A stretch of 64,000 nucleotides of DNA from Phlebotomus papatasi (Eukaryota > Arthropoda > Insecta > Diptera > Psychodidae): assembly GCF_024763615.1 (NCBI RefSeq), contig NC_077223.1, positions 8,804,001-8,868,000 on the forward strand. Direction: 5' to 3'. The notes beneath the pieces were generated by a model, which was not told the origin of the DNA, searched no databases, and was given only the letters and a program-made list of their open reading frames with translations. A program made the translations under genes and the position numbers. Below are positions 45,856 through 56,369 of the stretch, in pieces (position 1 is the stretch's first letter; each line of letters starts with the position of its first letter).

Positions 45856-47811
45856 ATGATCAATCGAAAACCGTTTTCCCCGATTTCCCCAATAAAAGAA
45901 AATAGCGCGAAAGAGTCACATTTATTTCTCGATGTGGCGCCAAATTTAGAAATTGATGGGATGAGTGATTCGCCAACGGAAAAGGAAGTCAGGCAGAAAA
46001 TTCGGAGTGGTAGATTCAGGACAGCAATTTGGGGATTCTTCTCTGATTACTGTAACAACAGCACAATCCATGGAGTTAGGTACCTAGGCGAGAAACGTAG
46101 GCCCTGGACTGAGAGGGTTTGGGTAAGTCTGTGATCAGGTGATGGGGATGATGGCATTGTTAAAAGTGTTCTAGATAGATTTTCCCTTTTAGTGGATAGT
46201 GGTTTTTATCTTTTCAATTTCTGCATGTTCTCTTCTAATTTGGTCGTCCTGGAAAAAGTGGGATGACACTCCAGTCATTGTAACATTTGCTGACAAATCC
46301 ACATTTGTCTGGCAAATACCATTTCCAGCTGTTACTATTTGCCCCGAAACTAAGGTCAAAACTGAATATTTAAATTTTACAAAAGTTTTCAAGAAAATAT
46401 TTAAAGACGAAGAAAATCTTACGTCAACAGAGTAAGTTCTTGTCAATTATGATCTTAACTTTTTTTATGAATAGCTCCGTATTCCGTAGGCAAACGTATT
46501 TCGAAACGATTTTACAAGTTTGCCAATCTGAAAAATTATTAAACACTCCAGATTTTGGAAATGATACAGCATCTGAAGATTTTTCTGATCAACTTAAAGA
46601 AATATCACTACCTTCTGAGGATGTGTTTGCTGCCTGTTTTTTTGGTGGGGATTGGTCTATGGATTGTGACTATAGCTTTGTTCCTATCCTCACGGAGGAA
46701 GGTTTTTGTTTCACCTTTAATACACTCAATGCTTCAGAAATCTACAATCCTTCTGCCCTGCATCCTGGATATGAGTATCCTATTCAAGAATCCGAATCAA
46801 AGGACTGGAATTTAGAAGAAGGATATACAACTCTGGACTTATCAACGCATCCACAACGAGCTTTGGGAGACGGTGTACGGGTTGGATTATACATATTATT
46901 GAAAGCTTCAGAAAAGGATTTTGACTACCTATGTAGTGAAATGATGCAGGGCTTTAAAGTCCATTTACATTCACCTGATGAGATTCCTCAAATAGCTCGC
47001 CAATTTTTCAGGGTGCCACTGAATCAAGGGATTATGGTTTCGGTTAAACCAAGTATGCTTACAACATCTGAAGGATTAAGAGCCTATAATCCGATAAGGT
47101 TGACCAAGCGATCACTGCACTTTTTCCAAATGTTCACAAATTCTTTTCGTTCCAGGAGACAATGCTACTTCAACCACGAACGCCAATTGAAATTCTTTCG
47201 AAATTATACTCAAAAGAATTGTGAATTGGAGTGCTTATCTCTATTTATGATAAAGGAATGTGGATGTGCGAAATTCTACATGCCTCGATATACAGATACC
47301 CCAATATGTGGGTCTGGGAAGATTTCGTGCTACTACAGAACCATAAGCGATTTAGTCCTGAGAACGATGGAAGAGGGCTTACAGAATAACTACACAAATT
47401 CAGACTGCAATTGCCTGCCAGCATGTACGTCGATAGCGTACGATGCGGAAATATCGCAGACTGATATGGACTGGGATAAGCTTTTCGAGGCTTTAGAAAT
47501 CCCTAAAGACAAATTAGAAGGGTATGACTTATAACTTATAACAGTTACGAAACAATCGAAGTTCCTGAGTTTCCTTTTTTTCCAGAATTCGTCCCGCAAT
47601 CCTATCAATTTATTTCAAGGACTCCCAGTTTATCACTTCTAGAAGGTCCGAGCTCTATGGTCTGACCAATTTTGTGGCCAATTGCGGAGGACTTCTGGGA
47701 CTCTTTATGGGTGTCTCTCTCCTGAGTATCGTTGAGATTATTTATTTCTGCAGCATTCGCTTAATCAACAATCTCAAGATGAGAAGGACCACAAAATTAG
47801 CTTCTAATTAA
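45856..47811 (+). CDS. Pickpocket-like DEG/ENaC channel, gene A
   Basis: Exons 45856-46122, 46193-46431, 46490-47098, 47156-47521 and 47586-47811 give 568 residues; if the 57-nt segment 47099-47155 is translated instead, 587. Pickpocket proteins form trimeric, usually amiloride-sensitive sodium channels used in insect taste, pheromone, water and touch sensing; the stimulus here is unknown. Exon 1 encodes the cytoplasmic N-terminus. Exon 2 opens with membrane segment 1 (WIVVFIFSISACSLLIW) and the post-M1 signature FPAVTICPE (133-141). Exon 3 carries the large extracellular domain with EEGFCFTFN and THPQRALGDGVR; then come the cysteine-rich RQCYFNHERQLKFFRNYTQK and CGCAKFYMPR. The last exon has membrane segment 2 with the selectivity-filter region GLFMGVSLLSIVEIIYF (GVS at 536-538). 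All hallmarks are intact. Start ATG chosen because of the leader and identity with B and C. Confidence 0.9.
47099..47155 (+). other. Stop-free 57-nt segment of gene A: intron or in-frame exon part
   Basis: It begins GT (GTTGACCAAG), ends with a pyrimidine-rich TTTTCGTTCCAG, and is divisible by three without stops, so it can be retained or spliced without frame change. In gene C the same point holds a 55-nt GT-AG intron with stops. Splicing restores PIR|RQCYF, the spacing in gene C. I take it as an intron, but retention would add 19 residues (LTKRS...SFRSR). Confidence 0.65.
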
Positions 47812-48060
47812 TTTTACTGCTCGAACTCCAAGGAGAGATCAGTATATAATAATCCCTCGATTTTTTCACCAACCCAAAATTTCCTCCTTTCACCCCCCGG
47901 AGACCACTTTTTTAACAAATCTTCGCGTTTCGGACGATTTCTGAGAAATGCTGTCACGCTGTTTGTCCGTCTGTACGTCCGATTATGGCCAGCTCTAGAG
48001 GCCAAACGGTTAGAGATAGCGACTTGGGTTGGGACCTAAGGGCCTTGACAGAATTGAGGA

Positions 48061-48150
48061 TTAGCCGAGAGACGGAGTAGCGTAATTATATTAGAAAAAA
48101 TGGTTAAACTACATTTCCATCATTTTCGACTAAGTCGTCTCTCGGCTTAA
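48061..48150. repeat. Small palindrome (TTAGCCGAGAGACGG)
   Basis: TTAGCCGAGAGACGGAGTAG faces GTCGTCTCTCGGCTTAA. The same AAGCCGAGAGACGGCTTAAC motif occurs near 14419-14438, so this is a dispersed MITE-like repeat. Confidence 0.5.
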
Positions 48151-48668
48151 GTCATAAGCGTGTCTAGGGCATAAGGCCTCCAACCCATATCTCGACCCAA
48201 GGATCGCTTACATGACCCTCATTTCCCTTCCGCCCCCCTCCCCCCAATAACCATGTTTTTTGGTATTGCTGAAAAACGCGTCGTGCGATTTTTTTAATTT
48301 TTGGAAATGATTTAGAGATTACTCAGGCGGATAATTGACCATGTGTGAAAATCATGTTGAATCATTCTTAATAACGGGTTTTCAAGGTCAAAGGCTAAAA
48401 AAGTCTAGAGAGCGTATTTATCAGTCGCATGGGGTCATGTTTGGGATCGATGGAAAGGTCTTGGAATTTCCAACAAAACTGACTTGTTTCCTATCGGTTT
48501 TGAATCGCTAATGAGCTAGTCTACCCCCGGCAAAGTGTCTTTTTTTTTTTAAATATGGAGCTGTTTGAAGCCAACTGACAAATTGATCAGAAATTCAACT
48601 TACAATAGTCAGAACAAAAAGATATTTAGATAGAGGGTAAATGTCGTAATTCAAAACCATTTCCAGAC

Positions 48669-49211
48669 GCTTTAACTTTGACAGAAGATTTAACACATTA
48701 AGTTCATATTTTTTCTAAAGAGAATTACATAAATTTGCTCCTTGACTCTTCTAGAATGTTACTGTTTAGTGAAAATTCTTTAGATATAATTTGAAAACTT
48801 CTTAAATACAAGAAAAGTACGCGAGGGTAAAATGCTTCTATTGGAAACAAATTAATCCAAATGGAGACAAGGGAAAGTTTCTAATTGGAGGCAAACAGTG
48901 TAAGTGAAACCGCGACGAAAGGCTTCCAAAACCTTGTTGAGTTGCTCCTGAGTGCAGGATTTGTTCTTATTCCTGTTTTTTTTACCTTTACCATCTAAAA
49001 CAATTAAAAAATCTCTCCAAAAAAAATCATATTTCCGGGGTTTTCTATTGAAGCATTTGCAGACACTTCAGAAAAACCCTTTTTGTTCACGAAATAGGTA
49101 ATTATTTCATTTGAAAACTTCACGTACCGTTAACAATAAAGATTAGGACTTAATTTAACTAAAAGTATCCAGAAATATGATATAAATGTTAAGCAAAATG
49201 AATAAACAACA
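48669..49211 (-). repeat. 541-bp interspersed repeat, copy 2
   Basis: Matches 23731-24271 with few substitutions and small indels, in the same orientation. It carries the same minus-strand relic (CTQEQL...EAFRRGF). Confidence 0.7.
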
Positions 49212-50390
49212 ATCACCCATTGGGCAATGTTTTGAGTGAACCGATTATAAACCAATAAGAAATTTTTGTCCGAAAAAAATCCCATTGAAATTATTTAATG
49301 GGTCGAGTGATATACGAATCGGTTTAAAATGGTTGAAAACCGGTAAAAGTCAAAAACCGATCTAAGTCGAGAGTTCGAACATTTCACAAAGCCTAGGAGC
49401 CACTCCTTTTTTTTTATTAAAATTTAAAAAGATTTCGAACTTTTCGAACAAAGGCAATATTGCTTTATTTTATTAACCCATTCGCACCTAGCGCATATAT
49501 TAATCATAAACCAGACGATTTTTATTTAGTTCAAGGACGTGAGAAAAATATACTGCTCTTTTCTTGCTTTGCACAAGAAAGTTCGGAAAGTCTGACATCG
49601 CTTCAATTTTGATAATATTTTCTTTGATTTTCTTTTCTTATTTGAATTCTGGGTGACAAATTGTTTTCTTAGATAGTAGCACTATTTAAATAAATGGTAT
49701 TTGTAATGAATTAATCTAAGGAAACGTCTTCTTGATGGCTTTAGCAACCTTTCATCTTACGAAATTCGCTGAAAGATTGAATTTAAAGATTTTTTTTTGA
49801 TTCTAAAACACACCAAAAATAACACTTATTTTCTTTACCGGGATTTATACCCTAGAAAAGCCCATCTCAGAAGTGTTCTAGTATTTGCAAATAAATTCGA
49901 GATCATAAAAAACGAAACAGAAATGGATTTTTTGATGAATTTTAATCAGAAAGCTTGGTAGAATTTTCCTAAGTGAGTTTCAAAAGAAAGAAAATCTTTG
50001 AAGACTGTTTATGAGTTATGAACCAGTTTAAAATCATCAAAATCGGATTAAAATAGGATTTATGTCGATAACGAATCTTAAAGCATTTTTGGTTTAAGAA
50101 TATCGTTTTGAGTCATTATTCCCAAAAGCTTCAAATAAAAATTTTCCAAAAAAAAAAACTATTTAGATACATGAGAACGTTTTTGTACTCCTTTATCTAA
50201 ATCCGTCAAAATCGGTGCAGAAATTGAATAAAAAAGGATCTTCCTCGAAAAACGGTTCCTATAAGTGGATTTAGTTTTCCTAAAGGTCCCTATAAAGGAT
50301 TTTATTGATATTTAAATAAGATCAAATTCGTAAAAATTAGACTTATTTTTGCAAATTTTCTAGAAAGCTCTTTATTGCGTTCGAAAAACA

Positions 50391-50623
50391 GGGGTGACAT
50401 GATGACTTATTTTCGATACTATCGACTGTCGATTCTGAAATATTTAAACGATAGCTGTACTTCCTGTGACTAATATAGATATTTATCAACAGTAACATTC
50501 TTTTAAGAATGTCACAATGAATGGCTCGGCACTGCGCAAAAAGTCGACATTCACTTAATCTAACAGATATAGATTTATCGATACTATCGATTCGATAGTG
50601 TCGAAAAGTTATCATGTCACCCC
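50391..50623. mobile_element. Inverted-repeat element GGGGTGACATGAT, 233 bp
   Basis: GGGGTGACATGATGACTT faces AAGTTATCATGTCACCCC. ATCGATA-type motifs (CGATACTATCGA) recur on both sides of the centre. Non-coding. Confidence 0.7.
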
Positions 50624-50655
50624 AGGTCTCTTTTATAGATAATCCTCTAATTCAG

Positions 50656-50779
50656 AGGTGAGCAAGAACCGTTTGAAATCGAATAAACGTGAAAATAAGT
50701 TTGTCCATGTAGCGTTTTGACCATTGATGTACAATTTTCATTTGACGTTTGTTCGGTTTCAAACGGTTCTTGCTCACCT
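50656..50779. mobile_element. Inverted-repeat element AGGTGAGCAAGAACC, 124 bp
   Basis: AGGTGAGCAAGAACCGTTTG (then AAA) faces the near-perfect complement TTTCAAACGGTTCTTGCTCA. A very short MITE with 20+ bp arms, just upstream of the gene B promoter region. Confidence 0.7.
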
Positions 50780-51171
50780 TTGCTCTAATTTGGTCACTCC
50801 TCTTACTACAATCTCACCTACACCTTCGACATTAAAATAGAGCATCTTATTGAAGCACTTCCTTAACCGCTGACTAGGCCTTTCACCTTGTATCCGCCAC
50901 TGAATATAGCACAATTCTTTTAATTTTTTTTGAATTAAATATCCCACAATTAATAAAATGCAAGTGTCTATCCAATAATCACCTGTTGTGCATGCAAAAG
51001 GGCAAAGGTGTGGACATACAGTACTTCTCAATCCACCTTCATTTTATAATTTTTTTCTTTTGCTTATTTGCATTTAGGTGATTTTTCAGGACATTTTGTA
51101 ACGTATAATTGAACTCTTGTTGAGAACCGAGTTTAATAGCGATATCCCAAGAGAATGTTACGTTCTTCACG

Positions 51172-51179
51172 TATAAAAG
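51172..51179 (+). promoter_or_regulatory. TATA box of channel gene B
   Basis: TATAAAAG followed by CGCTTGGGTATCATTTTATT, the same frame as in genes A and C but with more substitutions upstream. Confidence 0.75.
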
Positions 51180-51277
51180 CGCTTGGGTATCATTTTATTA
51201 GCACAGTTCTATTGTGGATTGTGTTGAGAATAGTAGTATAGGAAGTGCAGTAAAAAGGATATTTGGGATTAATTGCA

Positions 51278-54200
51278 ATGATCAATCAAAACCCGTTTTC
51301 CCCGATTTCCCCAATAAAAGAAAATAGCGCGAAAGAGTCACATTTATTTCTCGATGTGGCGCCAAATTTAGAAATTGATGGGCTGAGTGATTCGCCAACG
51401 GAAAAGGAAGTCAGGCAGAAAATTCGGAGTGGTAGATTCAGGACAGCAATTTGGGGATTCTTCTCTGATTACTGTAACAACAGCACAATCCACGGAGTTA
51501 GGTACCTAGGCGAGAGACGTAGGCCCTGGATTGAAAGGGTTTGGGTAAGACTCTGAACTCTGAACAGGTGATGGCATTGTTAAAGTGTTCTAAGCAACAT
51601 TTCCCTTCTAGTGGCTAGTGATCTTCGTAATCTCAATTTCTGTATGTTCTCTCCTAATTTGGTCATCCTGGAAGAAGTGGGATGACACTCCAGTCATTGT
51701 AACATTTGCTGACAAATCCACATTTGTCTGGCAAATACCATTTCCAGCTGTTACTATTTGCCCCGAAATTAAGGTCAGGAGGGAATCCTTCAATTTTACA
51801 AAAGTTTTCAAGAAAGTATTTAAAGAGAGAGAAAATCTAACTTTAATAGAGTAAGTGAACCTAACTTTCAAAAGCGTTCTGTTCCGTTTTTGTCTGACGG
51901 TTTTGCTTATTTTAGATACAATTACATGGATATAATGTTGCAAATATGTCACTCTAGAAAATATTTGACTAATCCACCTTTCGGAACTGATAGAATAACT
52001 GAGGATTTTTCTGATCAACTTAAAGAAATATCATTGGTTAGTAAGGATATCTTTGCTGCCTGCTACTTTGGTGAGGATAGTTTGTTGGATTGTGTGGACA
52101 TCTTTACTCCTATTCTCATAGAAGAAGGTTTTTGTTTCACCTTTAATACACTCAATGCTTCAGAAATCTACAATCCTTCTGCCCTGCATCCTGGATATGA
52201 GTATCCTATTCAAGAATCCGAATCAAAGGACTGGAATTTAGAAGAAGGATATGCAACTTTGGATTTAACAACGCATCCACAACGAGCTTTGGGAGATGGT
52301 GTACGGGCTGGATTATACATAATGTTGCAATCTCCGGAAAAGGATTTTGACTATTTATGTAGTGGAATGGTACAGGGCTTTAAAGTCCATCTACATTCGC
52401 CTGACGACGTTCCTCAAATAGCTCGTCAGTTCTTCAGTGTGCCACTTAAAAAGGAGATTATGGTTTCGGTTAAACCTAGTATGATTACAACATCTGAAGG
52501 ATTAAGAACCTACAATCCGATAAGGTTGACCAAGCGATCAATGCACTTTTTCCAAATGTTCACAAATTCTTTTTGTTCCAGGAGACAATGCTACTTCAAC
52601 CACGAACGCCAATTGAAATTTTTTCGAAATTATACTCAAAAGAATTGTGAATTGGAGTGCTTTTCCCTATTTTTGCTAAAGGAATGTGGATGCGTAAAGT
52701 TCCACATGCCTCGATATGCTGATACCCCAATATGTGGATCTGGAAAAATTTTGTGTTACCAGAAATCCATTGGAGATTTAGTTTTAAAAACACTAGAGGA
52801 AAGTTTACAGAATAACTACACAAATTCAGACTGCAATTGCTTACCGACCTGTACGTCGATAGCGTACGATGCGGAAATATCGCAGACTGATATGGACTGG
52901 GATAAGCTGTTCGAATCTTTGGAATTTCCAAAAAGATTCCTAGAAGGGTAAGAGTATATTACACACTGATCAAAATAGAAGGTTCACCCTAAATCCTTTG
53001 ATAAGGTGGATTTCACTATGATCTTACAAGGTCCGGATATGGACCTTCTTCAGTGGCTATAAAGGATATTTTATTACATTAACATTTATATTATATACAA
53101 GGTCGTTATTTGGACAATTTCAAATTCACTCACTCGACTAAGACTATGTTTTTGTGATTTTTTGAGGATTCGTTTCACTTTGTGGGAATTAAGGGTAAAA
53201 ATCATAGCAGGAAAAATCAGTTGGGAGGTTTGTATGGGATAAATATTTCACAATTTTCTAATTTTTTTTAAAAAATTTTTCTTTCTGCAAATACTCTTTC
53301 AGTGACGTGTTTGGCGCTTTTACTAACATTTTTTCTTTGTCTTCTCAACGGCAATTCTCTTATCATTTCCCCTCTAAATGGTTAAATGGTTAAATGGGAT
53401 TTAACCATTACTGTATTGTAGGCAATATTAAGGTGTATCTTGACTAAAAGAATGGATATCCTCCCAAGAAGCAAAATAGCTGCCTTATAGAACCAACTAT
53501 TAAACAAGTCTTTTAGTGCACTTTTAAAAGACTTAAAGTGAGAATTTTCTGTTGAAATTCCTATAGAAGCTCTTAAGATCCTTAAGAGTGCGCCACTTTA
53601 CTTATAGTAATCTCAATGATGGGACCAAGAGTGTTATAAGCAAATAAAAAGATTTTTGGTTCTATAGTGTCTTACTTAAGGAATTCTACAACACTATATT
53701 AAGAAAAAATTGTTTCTTGGGCTCAGTTTTATTGTTTTAATTCTATGAACATTTTTTTAAAAATTGATAAAAATCGTATATTTTGACGACTTAGTTTTCC
53801 TCTTTGTATTTTATATCAGCGTATAATCAAAACTTTTTTATCTCATGAGGTAGCAGTGTAATCTGGGAACATATTTTTATAAAAGTTTCAGAGATTATAC
53901 GCTCTTGTTTTTTAAGGTTTTAAATACCAAAACTACACGTGGGGATGTTTGGGACACCTGAAAGGGGATGAATGGGACGTTGATTTTCGACAAGATTGTA
54001 GATGGCGTGCAATTTTTTATTATCAAAATGAAGAGTAATGCCCAGTTTCTACTGGAAATCTCCCTCTTGTGCAAAGTTTACCAGTGGAACAGATTTCTCT
54101 AAGTACAAGGACAATTAAACCATCAAAGTCTTGGGAATCAATAATTCCTTCTCAGAGGATATTCGATCTTTGCCCAATCTAATTAATAACTATTTTTTTC

Positions 54201-55853
54201 GAAAATTTTTCGAACAAGTTCTCCAGAAAAGGCAAGGCGAGAACTAATTCAGAGAAATAATGAAAAAACAGGTACAATGCAGTTGTCGTAAAATCAAACA
54301 GGAATCCGTCAATGAGTTCAAAACTAAGAGTTGCAAGAAAATCTACTCGCCTGAGGAATTTGATAATCATGATTGCAATATTTAGAATAAAAAAAGAAAA
54401 GAAAGGTAGATGGAAAATAAGAAGAAAATACTTTAAATAATTGATTGACAATATATAACTATACCGTACAAATAAAATTGATAGTAATTTCTAAGTGTAA
54501 TAAAAGATGAAACATTTTTATTTCACAACAACACGTCCCAAACATCCCCTTTTGCGTCCCATACTGCCCCATATCGGGAAGGTTTGGGACAAAGCGTCAA
54601 GTAAAATGTTTAATCTTCTCCAAGAAAACTCAGTTGTTTTCTAAGTTCTATTGAGTACTTTTTATAAAGTCAATACCCATAAGTATTCTATAGACCGCAT
54701 AAAATTGTAATACACTATCGTGGTTTTTTGGAATAGTGTCTCAAAGTCAAAACATGAAAAAGTGTCCCAAACCTCCCCGGACTCCCCTACTAGGGGAGAC
54801 TGGGGCAAAAAGTCACAAATCGAAAAATTCAAAATTCAATATCTTCCAAGATAATAGCGGCTCAAATTTTTTTCTATAGATAGCCTCCATAGACCTTCTT
54901 CAATGTCGTAAGTTTCTTAGAATTCGAACAAGGAATTTAGAAAATAAAAAATATCGAAATTTTTAGCCCTATTTTTGAAATATTTTCCTTGTAGAAGATA
55001 ACAATTATTATCTACAGTAGAGTCTCGCTATAGGCCATCGCTCTATAGTCCACAATTTATCGACCGTTGATTTCAAAACACTGATTTTAAGTTAGGTTAT
55101 GTTTTTTAGTATGCGACATGCATAATTATTTTAATATTTTTGGCAAACTTTATTAAGTAGTTGTGATAATTGTGATCCACAATGAAGAGAGCAAGGACAA
55201 GTACCACAATCGCAAAGAAAGTGGAAGCCGTCGAGCAGTTTCAATACTAAAAATCGTTGATAATTTTAAAAAATTACATGGACTATAGTACGACCCAAGT
55301 GTCAAATTTGAAACCAAATATGGACTATAGCGAGACTCTACTGTACTTATTTTCCAAAATTGATGCAGTGGTGAATATTTTCTAAATAATTTGGATTTTC
55401 TGAATACGAATCCTCTATCTATTTTGGAATTTCACAAAAGTTCTTTTCTCCAGAAATCCTTTTATTAAAAATGGCCACTTGGGGTAAAAAGTAACAAAAG
55501 GTATAGAGCAAAAAGTAACAAAAAGCGAAGCAATTTCTGTTGTCTCACGACGAATAAATGGTTAATAAAGTCTTCATGTTCTTCTCTGAGATTCGTTAAA
55601 TCTTCTTGAGAATAATTCTAAAATTTCTCTTTGTTCCAGGTTTCAATCTGCAACTCTGTCAATTTTCTTCAAAGACTCCCAGTTTATTACTTCTAGAAGG
55701 TCCGAGCTCTATGGTCTAACCGATTTTGTGGCCAATTGCGGAGGACTTCTGGGACTCTTTATGGGTGTCTCTCTCTTGAGTATCGTTGAGATTATTTATT
55801 TCTGCAGCATTCGCTTAATCAACAATCTCAAGATGAGAAGGACCAAAAATTAG
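51278..55853 (+). CDS. Pickpocket-like DEG/ENaC channel, gene B
   Basis: Exons 51278-51544, 51612-51850, 51916-52524, 52582-52947 and 55640-55853 give 564 residues (583 if the 57-nt segment 52525-52581 is kept). Family role as for gene A. Membrane segment 1 (WLVIFVISISVCSLLIW), FPAVTICPE, EEGFCFTFN, RQCYFNHERQLKFF, CGCVKFHMPR and the segment-2 signature GLFMGVSLLSIVEIIYF are all present. Compared with A, exon 1, the middle of exon 3 and the last exon are close to identical, whereas the start of exon 3 (NYMDIMLQICHSRKYL) is clearly diverged. The last intron is 2.7 kb and holds a pogo/Tigger-like element. No disabling change was seen, so B is probably functional with different ligand or gating properties. 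Confidence 0.9.
52525..52581 (+). other. Stop-free 57-nt segment of gene B: intron or in-frame exon part
   Basis: Same length and position as 47099-47155 in gene A, with GT (GTTGACCAAG) and TTTTTGTTCCAG borders. It differs from A at two of 57 sites, and both would change the amino acid (Leu/Met, Arg/Cys) if translated, which fits an intron better than a conserved exon. Confidence 0.65.
55015..55343 (+). mobile_element. pogo/Tigger-like MITE keeping a transposase start, 329 bp
   Basis: CAGTAGAGTCTCGCTATAGG at the left, TATAGCGAGACTCTACTG at the right, TA on both sides. At 55182-55250 an ATG opens a 22-codon frame, MKRARTSTTIAKKVEAVEQF plus QY, then a stop. This pattern (MK.KR...T...K......E) is the usual start of CENPB/Tigger-type transposases, so the element looks like an internal deletion derivative. 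Confidence 0.75.
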
Positions 55854-56263
55854 CTTTAAATCAGAATTCCATCGAAAACCTTTAAAAACTTTTCGAATAG
55901 AAACGATGCCCATTTGCTACTTTTATTAGATGTATGACTGAAACGTTTAAATTTATTTTCTTTCTAAACTCTTTATGCTTTAGTCAAGCTTAAGACTTTA
56001 ATAATAATATTTCTCAATTTCCTGAATGAGCATCCCAATTAATGAAATGCACGTTTCTATCCAATAATCACATGATATTCATGCTCAAGGGTAAAAGGTG
56101 TGGACATTCAGTATTTCTCAATCCTTTCTCACTTAATATACTTTTTATTTTACTCATTTGCATTCAGTTGATTTTTCAGGATACTTTTCCAACATATAAA
56201 TGAACTCTTGTTGAGAACCAAGTTTTTATAGTGATATCCCAAGAGAGTGATACATTCCTCGCC
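55854..56263. other. Spacer and upstream region of channel gene C
   Basis: 410 bp between gene B stop and gene C TATA box. From about 56040 it aligns with the upstream region of gene A (GTGTGGACATTCAGTATTTC, ATTTGCATTCAGTTGA, GGATACTTTTCCAACATA). No other gene. Confidence 0.6.
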
Positions 56264-56271
56264 TATAAAAG
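56264..56271 (+). promoter_or_regulatory. TATA box of channel gene C
   Basis: TATAAAAG in CCTCGCCTATAAAAGTGC, the same core as in gene A, with the initiator-like TTCAGT at the same distance. Confidence 0.75.
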
Positions 56272-56369
56272 TGCTTGGGTATCATTTTATTAACACAGTT
56301 CAGTGATAGATTCCGGTGAGAGTGAAACGAAGAAGTGCAATAAAAAAGGGATATTTGGGATTAATTGCA

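Larger units (their letters stand above)
47812..51171. other. Spacer between channel genes A and B, repeat-rich
   Basis: 3.4 kb without a supported gene. It has a GC-richer non-coding stretch (about 47890-48240) of unknown origin, a small palindrome (48061-48150), the second copy of the 541-bp repeat, and two inverted-repeat elements at 50391-50779. A 90-codon minus-strand frame at 50343-50615 lies inside one of these and is not a gene. Confidence 0.6.

Noticed and set aside
46440..46489. Gene A exon 3 starting at the earlier AG (GAATAG)
   Set aside because: Would add residues absent from B and C; the AG at 46488-46489 gives the phase and alignment shared by all three genes.
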